Below are positions 17,086 to 26,140 of a DNA stretch of 38,755 bases, in pieces. Each line of letters begins with the position of its first letter. The stretch's first letter is position 1. Made by a program: the position numbers and the translations under genes. Source of the DNA: an uncultured Burkholderiales bacterium. Its GTDB lineage: Bacteria > Pseudomonadota > Gammaproteobacteria > Burkholderiales > Burkholderiaceae_C. The stretch lies in assembly GCA_903831655.1 (NCBI GenBank), contig CAIKYO010000053.1, forward strand, positions 1 through 38,755. The letters run 5' to 3'. The notes under the pieces were generated by a model, which saw only the letters and a list, made by a program, of their open reading frames with translations, ran no database searches and had not been told where the DNA came from.

Positions 17086-19424
17086 ATGCACCTGAAAAAA
17101 TCAAAGAGTTGATTGGCGCCAATGAGCTGGGCCGCGAATTGATCCATGAATCCGCACATTTGCATGTGACAGGTCAAGCTGTCTACACCGATGATGTGCC
17201 CGAAGTGGCTGGAACACTCTATGCGGCGCTGGTTTTGTCTCCAGTGGCTCATGGAGAGTTGATTGGCCTGGGTGTCGACAAGGAAGCTTTGTTGAAAGCC
17301 CATGGCGTGGTGGCCGTGTACACCGCGCACGATATTCCTGGTGAAAACAATTGTGGTCCCATTGTTCACGACGACCCCTTTTTAGCGGACGGTAAAGTTG
17401 AGTTTTTAGGCCAACCCGTCGCCGTTGTCGTTGCAAGAGAGATGCTTTATGCACGCGAGGCGGCCAAAGGCGCCAAAGTGTTGGTCAAAGAGTTGCCTGC
17501 AATTTTGACCATTGAAGATGCCATGGCGCAAAGTTCCTTCATCATGCCCTCTAAAGGCATCACCAGAGGTGAACCCGATCAAGCCATTAAAAATGCCCCG
17601 CATCAATTGAGTGGTCGAACCTATTGCGGCCAACAAGAGCAGTTCTACCTCGAAGGTCAAATTACCTATGCGGTCCCTAAAGAGGACGGGCAGTTGACCC
17701 TTTACGTGTCTACCCAACACCCTGACGGCAATCAGCGAGAGGCTGCTTCGGCCTTGAATTTATCCACCCATGATGTGGAGGTGATTTGCAGGCGTTTGGG
17801 CGGTGGTTTTGGTGGCAAGGAGGGCAATGCGAGCATTTTCAGTCAGAGTGCTGCATTGGCTGCATTCAAGCTTAAAAGGCCCGTGAAACTGCGCGCTTGC
17901 CGTGACGATGACATGACCATCACTGGCAAGAGACATGACTTTAGAGCCGATTACGAAGTGGGTTATGACGATGAGGGACGTATCCTTGGAGTCGATATTC
18001 AACTGTATTCAAGATGTGGCTACAGCACCGATTACTCAGGTCCAGTAAACGACCGCGCTTTGCTGCACATCGACAATTGTTACTATTTGCCTCACTTGAA
18101 AGTGATCACGTACCGTTGTAAGACGAACATGCAAAGTGCGACGGCTTTCAGGGGCTTTGGTGGTCCTCAAGGCATGTTCGCCATTGAGACGGTGATTGAA
18201 GAAATTGCCCAGCGATTGGGTAAAGATCCTTTGGAAGTTCGTTTGTTGAATTTGTACAAAGATCCTGCCCAATCTGGTGACCCACAGAGCATGACCACTC
18301 AGTACGGTCAGCCCATTGAGGACTGGGTTTGCGATGAGTTGATGCATCAACTTCGCGCGCAGGCCAAGTACGATGAGCGCCGTTTGGAAGTTCAGTCATT
18401 CAACGAAAAGCACACGCATCGCAAGCGTGGTTTTTCTCTGGTGCCTTTGAAGTTTGGTATCAGCTTTACCGCCACCATGCTCAATCAGGGCGGAGCGCTT
18501 TTGAATATCTACCAAGATGGCTCGGTGAGTGTGAACCACGGTGGTGTTGAAATGGGACAGGGTCTGAACACCAAAATGGCGCAGGTGGCTGCCGATGGCT
18601 TGGGTATCTCAGTAGAGAAAATTCGAGTCACTGCAACAGACACGCAAAAAGTTCCCAACGCCTCAGCAACCGCTGCCTCCAGTGGTGCAGACATCAATGG
18701 TGCGGCGATCAACAATGCTTGCCAACAAATGCGTGCTCGCTTGAGTGTGGTGGCCGCAAACATGATGGGAGCTAAACCAGAGCAAATTAAATTCTCTCAA
18801 GACAAAGCTTGGGCTGGTGAGCAAAGTGTGGCCTGGAAAGATTTGATCTTGCAAGCTTGGCTTGACCGTGTGGGTCTGTCGGTGTCTGGTTTTTACATGA
18901 CCCCCGACATTGCCTACGATTTCCAAACCTTAAAGGGTCGTGCGTTTTATTATTTTTGCTACGGTGCTGCTGTAAGCGAGGTGGAAATTGATACCTTAAC
19001 GGGCGAGTGGTGGCTCAAAGGCGTGGACATATTGCATGACGCAGGGCGTAGCATCAATCCCGCAATTGACAAAGGACAAATCGAGGGTGGGTATGTTCAA
19101 GGCATGGGATGGCTCACCATGGAGGAGTGCATCTGGAGTCCCAAAGGCAAGTTACTGACCCATGGGCCTAGTACCTATAAGATTCCCGTTGCTGGAGATA
19201 TTCCAGAGCACTTCAATGTCGCCCTCTTTGATGGATCCAATGTCAAGCCCACACCCTTTAACAGCAAAGCAGTGGGAGAGCCTCCTTTGATGTTGGCGTT
19301 GTCGACGTACTTTGCCATTCGTGATGCGGTGAGTGCAACTCAGTCTCACCGCGTGCCTTTGCAAATGAGTGCTCCTGCCACACCAGAGCGCATTTTGATG
19401 TCCGTCGAAAGCTTGAAGGCTTAA
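17082..19424 (+). CDS. xdhB: Xanthine dehydrogenase molybdopterin-binding subunit
   Basis: 'RRLGGGFGGKEGNASIFSQSAALAA', 'TAFRGFGGPQGMFAIE', 'VGEPPLMLALSTYFAIRDAV'; ATGA overlap with xdhA. Confidence 0.95.
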   Translation: MNAPEKIKELIGANELGRELIHESAHLHVTGQAVYTDDVPEVAGTLYAALVLSPVAHGELIGLGVDKEALLKAHGVVAVYTAHDIPGENNCGPIVHDDPFLADGKVEFLGQPVAVVVAREMLYAREAAKGAKVLVKELPAILTIEDAMAQSSFIMPSKGITRGEPDQAIKNAPHQLSGRTYCGQQEQFYLEGQITYAVPKEDGQLTLYVSTQHPDGNQREAASALNLSTHDVEVICRRLGGGFGGKEGNASIFSQSAALAAFKLKRPVKLRACRDDDMTITGKRHDFRADYEVGYDDEGRILGVDIQLYSRCGYSTDYSGPVNDRALLHIDNCYYLPHLKVITYRCKTNMQSATAFRGFGGPQGMFAIETVIEEIAQRLGKDPLEVRLLNLYKDPAQSGDPQSMTTQYGQPIEDWVCDELMHQLRAQAKYDERRLEVQSFNEKHTHRKRGFSLVPLKFGISFTATMLNQGGALLNIYQDGSVSVNHGGVEMGQGLNTKMAQVAADGLGISVEKIRVTATDTQKVPNASATAASSGADINGAAINNACQQMRARLSVVAANMMGAKPEQIKFSQDKAWAGEQSVAWKDLILQAWLDRVGLSVSGFYMTPDIAYDFQTLKGRAFYYFCYGAAVSEVEIDTLTGEWWLKGVDILHDAGRSINPAIDKGQIEGGYVQGMGWLTMEECIWSPKGKLLTHGPSTYKIPVAGDIPEHFNVALFDGSNVKPTPFNSKAVGEPPLMLALSTYFAIRDAVSATQSHRVPLQMSAPATPERILMSVESLKA

Positions 19425-19462
19425 GAGCCTCAACTCTTTAGTCTTAACAAGGGTTCAAAACG

Positions 19463-20308
19463 GTGGCCAGACACAGGCAATCATTGTTCGATGCGCTGAG
19501 TCAGGGTCACCATGCGGTGCTGGTGTCGGTCCAACAAGTACAGGGCTCAGCTCCTCGCGATGAGGGTGCTTGGATGGCCGTTATCGATGATTCTCGATTG
19601 ATCAACACTTTGGGTGGTGGTCAATTGGAGTATCAAGCCATAGAGGAGGCGCAATCTATTTTGAGCTTGTTGCAGTCTTCAAAGCATTTTCAGCCCACCA
19701 CCAAGCGCTATCCTCTAGGCCCTTCCTTGGGACAATGTTGTGGGGGTGTTGTACATTTGACTTACAGCGTCATCGCTCCCTCTGATTTAGCGCAACTCCA
19801 AATTCAGCTTGCTCAAGCGGAGCCGGAATTGGCGCTTTTTGGTGCGGGTCATGTGGGCAAAGCTTTGGTTGAAGTGATGTCGCAACTGCCTTGGCAAGTG
19901 ACGTGGATCGATTCTAGAGATCATATATTTCCAGCAAGTGTGCCTCAGGGCGTCAAAGTCGAGCACTCTGAGCCCGTTGCCTTTGCGGTGGACCATTTGC
20001 CTGAACACACGCATGTGCTCATCATGAGCTTTAGCCATGCCGAGGATTTGGATATCGTGGCCCGCTGCTTGCTTAGGAGCAGGAGTGGTTTTCAATTCTC
20101 TAGCATTGGTCTCATCGGAAGTGAGACCAAGTGGGCCACCTTCCAGCACCGCTTGCTGGAGCGTGGATTTACCCAAGAGGAGTTGAACCAGGTGCGTTGT
20201 CCCATCGGGCTGCCAGGCATTGAGGGCAAGGAGCCCGAGGTCATTGCTGTGTCAGTCGTGGCGCAGTTGCTTATGGATGAGAGTCGGGCTTTGGGTGCCG
20301 TGGCTTAG
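19463..20308 (+). CDS. xdhC: Xanthine dehydrogenase accessory protein XdhC
   Basis: 'VSVQQVQGSAPRDEGAWMAV', 'TLGGGQLEYQAIEEAQ', 'ALFGAGHVGKALVEV', 'IGLPGIEGKEPEVIAVSVVAQLL'; GTG start. Confidence 0.92.
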   Translation: MARHRQSLFDALSQGHHAVLVSVQQVQGSAPRDEGAWMAVIDDSRLINTLGGGQLEYQAIEEAQSILSLLQSSKHFQPTTKRYPLGPSLGQCCGGVVHLTYSVIAPSDLAQLQIQLAQAEPELALFGAGHVGKALVEVMSQLPWQVTWIDSRDHIFPASVPQGVKVEHSEPVAFAVDHLPEHTHVLIMSFSHAEDLDIVARCLLRSRSGFQFSSIGLIGSETKWATFQHRLLERGFTQEELNQVRCPIGLPGIEGKEPEVIAVSVVAQLLMDESRALGAVA

Positions 20309-20336
20309 GCTCAAATTTTTCTAGGACAGGAGTGTT

Positions 20337-21563
20337 ATGAATATTGATCCCTACTACTTGGAGTGGGCGAATTTGTTGTTGCGATGGGTGCACGTAATCA
20401 CCGCCATTGCTTGGATTGGGTCGTCTTTTTATTTTGTTTTTCTGGACAACAACTTGGAAAAACCAACCTCTCCAGATTTGCTTGAAAAGGGGGTTGATGG
20501 GGCCATGTGGGCAGTGCATGGAGGGGGCTTTTACAACCCTCAAAAATACATGGTGGCGCCGCCCAAAATACACACCAAGCTGCATTGGTTTTTTTGGGAA
20601 AGCTACTCTTCTTGGATGAGCGGCTTTGCGCTTTTTACTTTGCTGTATTTGCTCAATGCAAAGACCTTTTTGATCGACCCCTCCATCATGGTTTGGACTG
20701 AGGGGCAGGCGGTCACATTGGCGTTGGCATTTTTGCTTGTTTTCTGGCTCATTTACCACCGAGTTTGCCAAGTTTTTGGATTCAAAGACAAGGGTGAATG
20801 GGTGGTGGGCGGCATCATGCTGGTGGTGATCACCGTTGCCTCTTGGTTGGCTTGTCATTGGTTTGCAGGCCGTGCAGCATTTTTGTTGATGGGAGCCATG
20901 ATCGCTACCACCATGACTGCAAATGTGTTTTTTGTGATCATTCCTGGTCAACGCAAAGTGGTGAGCTCCATGACCACTTCGGTGAAATTGCCACCTGAAC
21001 AATTGGCCATCTATGGCAAGCAAGGTAAGCAAAGAAGTGTTCATAACACCTATTTCACCTTGCCTGTGATATTTGCAATGCTCAGCAACCACTACAGTTT
21101 TCTCTACACCCACCCTGAGCGTTGGATTATTTTGGTGCTCATGATGTTGGCAGGCGCACTGATTCGTCAATTCTTTGTTCAACGACATGCCTACCACGCA
21201 GGCAGAGCAAAAAATCCACTGCCTTATGCGTTGATGGGGGTGCTTGTGATTGCTGGTGTCGTGGCTTACATGAAGCCCGAGCCAACTCAAACCTCCTCTG
21301 ATCAAGTTTCAACTGAAAAAGTCACTTACTCAGAGGTCCAAAAAATCTTCGAGTCCAGATGTTATGCCTGCCATGGAGCTCAAGTGCAAATGAAAAATTT
21401 GCGTTTTGATTCACCAGCTGAAGTTCAAAAGAATGCAGCGAACATGTATCAACAAGCGGTTGTGTTGGGTCAAATGCCCATGAACAACGCAACGGGCATT
21501 ACGGCTCAAGAGAGACAAACCATCAAGAGATGGTTTGAGTCAGGCGCACCCACTACGCCTTGA
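20337..21563 (+). CDS. puuD: Membrane urate oxidase/hydroxylase PuuD with C-terminal cytochrome c motif
   Basis: 'WANLLLRWVHVITAIAWIGSSFYFVFLDNNL', multi-TM; C-terminal 'ESRCYACHGAQVQMKNLRFDSP' (CxxCH). Confidence 0.92.
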   Translation: MNIDPYYLEWANLLLRWVHVITAIAWIGSSFYFVFLDNNLEKPTSPDLLEKGVDGAMWAVHGGGFYNPQKYMVAPPKIHTKLHWFFWESYSSWMSGFALFTLLYLLNAKTFLIDPSIMVWTEGQAVTLALAFLLVFWLIYHRVCQVFGFKDKGEWVVGGIMLVVITVASWLACHWFAGRAAFLLMGAMIATTMTANVFFVIIPGQRKVVSSMTTSVKLPPEQLAIYGKQGKQRSVHNTYFTLPVIFAMLSNHYSFLYTHPERWIILVLMMLAGALIRQFFVQRHAYHAGRAKNPLPYALMGVLVIAGVVAYMKPEPTQTSSDQVSTEKVTYSEVQKIFESRCYACHGAQVQMKNLRFDSPAEVQKNAANMYQQAVVLGQMPMNNATGITAQERQTIKRWFESGAPTTP

Positions 21564-21568
21564 GTCTC

Positions 21569-22975
21569 TCAAACGGACGAGGCCAACGTTTTGGCAAGTG
21601 AGTTGTGTTGCGAAATGAGTTTTGGCAGTTCGATAGTTTTCAACTCACCCTTTTCGACTATCACACGTCCATTGACGATGGTGTAGTCGGCGTTTTGACT
21701 TGAGCACAAGAGCAAAGCACCGATGGGGTCGTGAATGGCCCCACCTGCCATGCCCACAGTGTCGGTCCTGAACATGGCGATGTCGGCGCAAAAACCTTTC
21801 TCAATTTGCCCGACATCACTCCTACCCAGCGTTTTCGCCCCCCCCTTGGTGGCAAGCGCTAGCGCTTGCCTAGGGGTCATCTCTGAGGGTCCTGCATTGC
21901 AACCAAAGGGTTCAAGCGCTTTGGATACGCGAGCCAAGAGCATGGCTTGACGCGCCTCATTCAGAATGTGGGCAGAATCGTTGCTCGCGCTTCCATCAAC
22001 TCCCAAGCCGACATTGACGCCTTGATCGATCAGTTTTCTGAGTGGCAATATGCCACTGGACAAACGCATGTTGCTGCATGGACAGTGGGCAATGGAGGTT
22101 TTGGTTTTTGCAAACAAAGCCATGCCGGGCTCGTCAATTTTCACGCAATGGGCATGCCAGACATCTGCACCTACCCAATCGAGTTGTTCTACATACTGAG
22201 TCGGTGTGCAATTGAATTTTTCCAGTGTGTAGGCAATGTCGTGATCGTTCTCAGCCAAGTGGGTGTGCATCCTGGCGCCAAAAGCCCGCGCAAGCTTGGC
22301 CGATTCCTTCATCAACTCTTGGCTCACCGTAAAGGGAGAGCAAGGAGCGACTGAGACGTGCAACATGGAGCCGTGACTGGGGTCGTGCCACGTTTCTAGT
22401 AGCCTTTGGGTTTCTTTTAGGATGTCTGCCTCCCTTTCAACCACTTTATCTGGAGGTAGACCACCGGCGGATTGCCCCACACTCATGCTGCCGCGTGTGG
22501 CTGTGAAGCGCATACCAATCATTTGAGCCGCTTCAATGCTGTTTTCTAAATTGACGCCATTGGGATAAATGTACAAGTGATCGCTGCTGGTGGTGCAGCC
22601 ACTCAAGAGCAATTCCGCCATGGCCAATTGTCCTGAGACTTTGACCATCTCGGGCGTGAGGTGAGCCCAAATGGGATAGAGTCCTTTGAGCCAGCTAAAG
22701 AGTTCGGAATTTTGAACACTTGGAATGGCCCTTGTCAACGACTGCACCATGTGGTGGTGACAGTTCACCATACCGGGGATGACAACGTGGTTCTTGGCAT
22801 CAATGATTTGATCTGCAGTACCGAGCCAATGTGCCTTGACGCGTTCAAAAGCCTCTTGAGTGAAGACCTCTTTGATGAGACCGTTTTCAATCAAAATGGA
22901 ACCGTTTTGAATTTCTTGTTCAGCATTGTTTTGCGTGCTGATCATCTGCGCTTGGTGAATCAAAAGTAAACTCAT
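21569..22975 (-). CDS. Amidohydrolase of the 8-oxoguanine deaminase / guanine deaminase type
   Basis: 'PGMVNCHHHMVQSLTRAIP', 'RGSMSVGQSAGGLPPDKVVE', 'HLAEND', 'VGLGVDGSASNDSAHILNEAR'. Confidence 0.85.
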   Translation of the reverse strand: MSLLLIHQAQMISTQNNAEQEIQNGSILIENGLIKEVFTQEAFERVKAHWLGTADQIIDAKNHVVIPGMVNCHHHMVQSLTRAIPSVQNSELFSWLKGLYPIWAHLTPEMVKVSGQLAMAELLLSGCTTSSDHLYIYPNGVNLENSIEAAQMIGMRFTATRGSMSVGQSAGGLPPDKVVEREADILKETQRLLETWHDPSHGSMLHVSVAPCSPFTVSQELMKESAKLARAFGARMHTHLAENDHDIAYTLEKFNCTPTQYVEQLDWVGADVWHAHCVKIDEPGMALFAKTKTSIAHCPCSNMRLSSGILPLRKLIDQGVNVGLGVDGSASNDSAHILNEARQAMLLARVSKALEPFGCNAGPSEMTPRQALALATKGGAKTLGRSDVGQIEKGFCADIAMFRTDTVGMAGGAIHDPIGALLLCSSQNADYTIVNGRVIVEKGELKTIELPKLISQHNSLAKTLASSV

Positions 22976-23009
22976 AACGGCCTAAAGGGTAGTGGAGTGA
23001 GAATGTGCT

Positions 23010-23038
23010 AATCTACAGACAAGCACATTGAGTGTCAA
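23010..23038 (-). promoter_or_regulatory. Sigma-70 promoter for the 8-oxoguanine deaminase-type gene
   Basis: Minus-strand TTGACA (23038-23033), 17-nt spacer, TAGATT (23015-23010), 34 nt between the -10 and the start codon at 22975. Confidence 0.7.
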
Positions 23039-23122
23039 AGTATAGACAAGCTTTTACACTTTTTGGCGTGCTTGGATTCGTGAACCTTTTACCCTTCAAT
23101 CTCCTTAAAAAATACAAGACAC

Positions 23123-24412
23123 ATGATTGAGCCAGTTGATTTTTTGAAAAAGATGTTCAGCGTGGCTGTCGATCGGGCTCTTCCTCAAACCCATTTGGCC
23201 AATTTTTTACCTTCACCACCTAACGGTAAAACCGTGGTGATCGGCGCCGGCAAAGCCAGTGCAGCCATGGCTTTGGCACTTCAAGAGCATTGGCCGCAAA
23301 GTGCGGACTTATCAGGGTTGGTGGTGACACGCTATGGGCATGTGCCTGGTCTGAGTTTGAATCAATCCTCTCGCATTGAGATCATGCAAGCCTCTCATCC
23401 CGTACCCGATGAGATGAGTGTGTTGGCTGCACAAAGAATCTTAAAAATGTTAGAGGGTCTCTCGGATCAAGATTTGGTGATCGCGTTGATCTCGGGTGGA
23501 GGCTCCTCATTGTTGACTCTACCTTGCGAGGGTTTGACGCTAGAGGAAAAGCAAAAAATAAATCAAAGCTTGCTCAACTGCGGTGCATCGATTGATCAAA
23601 TCAATTGTGTGAGAAAACACCTCTCCAAAGTCAAGGGAGGCCGGTTGGCGCAGGCCGCTAGCCCAGCGCGGGTCGTCACGATTTGCATCAGCGATGTTCC
23701 AGGAGATGATCCTCAAACCATTGCCAGTGGACCTTCATTGGCCGATACCAGTACATGCGCTCAAGCCTTGGCGATCATCGATCAATTTCAAATCGAAATT
23801 CCTCCAAGTGTCAAAGAGCGATTGCAATCTGGGCAATTGGAAACCCCCAAAAATATGCCTCTGGGTGCGAGCTCAGATGTTCGCATGATGGCATCGGCAT
23901 CGGATTCTTTGCGAGCTGCGGCTCAATGGGCAAAGAGTCAAGGTGTTGAGCCCTATGTTTTGGGAGATGACTTTGAAGGTGAGTCCCGTGCTGTCGCATT
24001 GTTTCATGCAAGTTTGGCAAAGGGTGTGATAAAGGGTTTGGGGGGATTTAAAACACCCTGTGTGCTCTTGAGTGGGGGAGAGACAACGGTCACTTTGAGT
24101 GGTACTCCAAAAGTCAAAGGTCAAGGAGGGCGTTCCAGCGAGTTTTGTCTCTCATTGGCGCAAGCCCTGGATGGATGTGCTGATGTTTGGGGCCTCAGTG
24201 CCGATACCGATGGGATCGATGGAGTGAGCGAGAGTGCTGGGGCAATCGTGACCCCCACAACCCTCATTCGCGCAAGCGCCTTGGGCTTGGATATCAAGGA
24301 TCATTTGGCCCGTCACAATTCTTTTGACTTCTTTGAGCGTTTAGGAGATCTGGTGACCACCGGTCCCACGTTCACAAACGTCAACGATTTCAGAGCACTT
24401 TTGATTTTGTAA
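23123..24412 (+). CDS. Glycerate 2-kinase / MOFRL family (formerly hydroxypyruvate reductase TtuD)
   Basis: 'VVIGAGKASAAMALALQEHW', 'LISGGGSSLLTLPCEGLTLEEKQ', 'SADTDGIDGVSESAGAIV'. Confidence 0.9.
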   Translation: MIEPVDFLKKMFSVAVDRALPQTHLANFLPSPPNGKTVVIGAGKASAAMALALQEHWPQSADLSGLVVTRYGHVPGLSLNQSSRIEIMQASHPVPDEMSVLAAQRILKMLEGLSDQDLVIALISGGGSSLLTLPCEGLTLEEKQKINQSLLNCGASIDQINCVRKHLSKVKGGRLAQAASPARVVTICISDVPGDDPQTIASGPSLADTSTCAQALAIIDQFQIEIPPSVKERLQSGQLETPKNMPLGASSDVRMMASASDSLRAAAQWAKSQGVEPYVLGDDFEGESRAVALFHASLAKGVIKGLGGFKTPCVLLSGGETTVTLSGTPKVKGQGGRSSEFCLSLAQALDGCADVWGLSADTDGIDGVSESAGAIVTPTTLIRASALGLDIKDHLARHNSFDFFERLGDLVTTGPTFTNVNDFRALLIL

Positions 24413-24425
24413 GAGGGCTTCATTT

Positions 24426-24463
24426 TGGTGCACTGCAAAGCTTTAACCCCCCGGCTTGGTGCA
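24426..24463. promoter_or_regulatory. Two NtrC-like TGGTGCA half-sites
   Basis: TGGTGCA at 24426-24432 and 24457-24463, 31 bp apart, about -149 and -118 from the predicted +1. Confidence 0.45.
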
Positions 24464-24551
24464 AAAAAAAGAGACTCAAAATCAAAACGGTCAATTTTGA
24501 TCATTTCTTGGCATATAGTATCTGCTAAAGCCCTTGCATGAGCCCGTAAAG

Positions 24552-24567
24552 TGGCACCAAGATTGCA
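24552..24567 (+). promoter_or_regulatory. Sigma-54 (-24/-12) promoter before the BMP-type purine ABC operon
   Basis: TGGCACC-AAGA-TTGCA with exact GG-N10-GC spacing; predicted +1 about 24578, start codon 24608. Confidence 0.78.
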
Positions 24568-24607
24568 TTAACCTAGTATTGAAGAATTCACACAGGCGTA
24601 TTTACAA

Positions 24608-26140
24608 ATGACCGCACGATTGGAGCTAACGTCGATTACCAAGCGTTACCCCTCTGTCATTGCCAATGATGGCATTTCTTTGAAAGTCGAGCCTGGGCAA
24701 ATTCACGCTGTTTTAGGTGAAAACGGTGCTGGTAAATCAACCCTGATGAAAATCATTTACGGGGCTGTCACGCCTGATGAGGGCCGCATGGCCTTGAATG
24801 GCCAAGAGGTTCACATCAAAAATCCTGCTCAAGCCCGCGCTTTAGGGGTGAGCATGGTGTTTCAGCATTTCAGCTTGTTTGAGAACTTCACGGTCGCCCA
24901 AAACGTTTGGCTTGGATTGGATCAGTCCTTGGATTTGAAGGCCGTGACGAGTTTGATCCATGAAAAAGCCGCTGCCTACGGTCTGGATATTGAGCCCTCT
25001 CGGGTGGTGCACTCCTTGAGTGTCGGTGAAATGCAAAGGGTGGAGATCATCAGAGCATTGCTCACCAATCCACAGTTGTTGATTTTGGATGAGCCCACGT
25101 CTGTTTTGACCCCTCAAGCTGTGGACAAGCTGTTTGAAGTGCTTCAAAAGATCGCCTCTGAAGGCTGCAGCATCTTGTACATCAGTCACAAATTAGATGA
25201 GATCCGGCAATTGTGTTCTGCCTGCACCGTGCTCAGGGCTGGGCGGGTCACAGGTTTTTGCAATCCTCAATTCGAGAGCAACGACTCTTTGAGTCGTTTG
25301 ATGATTGGGGCAGAAGTTCCCACCTTGGTTAAAACTCAAAATACAAGTGGTCTTTTGGCGCTCAAAGTCTCCGACCTATCCTTGCCAAGTACCGAGCCTT
25401 TCGGGGTTGATTTGTCCCACATTGATTTGAGTTTGCACGCTGGTGAAGTGGTGGGCATTGCGGGCGTATCGGGAAACGGGCAGGGCGAGTTTTTGCAAGC
25501 GCTCTCAGGTGAGGATCGTCGTGCGCCCTCAACATCCATCTCCATTTTCAATGCCTCAGTGGGAGCACTTGACCCCAACGCGCGTCGTGATTTGGGGCTT
25601 CATTTTGTGGCTGAGGATCGTTTGAACAGAGGTGTCGTGGCTCAAATGAGTCTGGAAGACAACATGCTCCTGACCAGACGGGAAAGTGTTGGGAGCAACT
25701 GGCTGGGTTGGATTGACAAAGGGCGCCTCAGGGAACAGACCCAAGAGATCATTCGCCGCTTTAACGTGAAGGCGCCGGGTGCCCAAGCGCGTGCGAGTTC
25801 TTTGTCCGGCGGAAATTTACAAAAATACATTGTGGGTCGTGAAATCGACGCGAACCCCAAGGTTTTAATCGTCTCTCAGCCCACTTGGGGTGTGGATGTG
25901 GGCTCATCGATGCAAATTCGCAGTGAGATCATGGCCTTGAAAAACAAAGGTTGTGCGGTCTTGGTGGTCAGTGAAGATCTTGATGAGCTCTTTGAGATGT
26001 GTGACCGTTTGTATGTGATGGCCAAAGGGCGTCTATCCTCGAGCTTGGATCAATCTCAAATGGAGCGTTCAAGGGTGGGTGTTTGGATGAGTGGACTCTG
26101 GGAGGGCAATGATGCAGTGGCGTCTACAAGCGAGGGCTGA
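24608..26140 (+). CDS. ABC transporter ATP-binding protein, duplicated NBD (nucleoside/purine BMP-type system)
   Basis: Walker A 'GENGAGKSTLMKIIYG', 'LSVGEMQRVEIIRALL...LLILDEPTSVLTPQ', second NBD 'LSGGNLQKYIVGREI'. Confidence 0.92.
   Translation: MTARLELTSITKRYPSVIANDGISLKVEPGQIHAVLGENGAGKSTLMKIIYGAVTPDEGRMALNGQEVHIKNPAQARALGVSMVFQHFSLFENFTVAQNVWLGLDQSLDLKAVTSLIHEKAAAYGLDIEPSRVVHSLSVGEMQRVEIIRALLTNPQLLILDEPTSVLTPQAVDKLFEVLQKIASEGCSILYISHKLDEIRQLCSACTVLRAGRVTGFCNPQFESNDSLSRLMIGAEVPTLVKTQNTSGLLALKVSDLSLPSTEPFGVDLSHIDLSLHAGEVVGIAGVSGNGQGEFLQALSGEDRRAPSTSISIFNASVGALDPNARRDLGLHFVAEDRLNRGVVAQMSLEDNMLLTRRESVGSNWLGWIDKGRLREQTQEIIRRFNVKAPGAQARASSLSGGNLQKYIVGREIDANPKVLIVSQPTWGVDVGSSMQIRSEIMALKNKGCAVLVVSEDLDELFEMCDRLYVMAKGRLSSSLDQSQMERSRVGVWMSGLWEGNDAVASTSEG

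Noticed and set aside
20271-21305. 344-aa minus-strand ORF opposite puuD
   Set aside because: Antisense shadow ORF, rich in His/Gln/Cys, fully overlapped by puuD with strong motifs.
15604-24412. Selenium-dependent or alternative molybdenum hydroxylase system
   Set aside because: XdhA/B/C are ordinary xanthine dehydrogenase subunits with standard 2Fe-2S, FAD and MoCo motifs; no selenium-associated genes seen.
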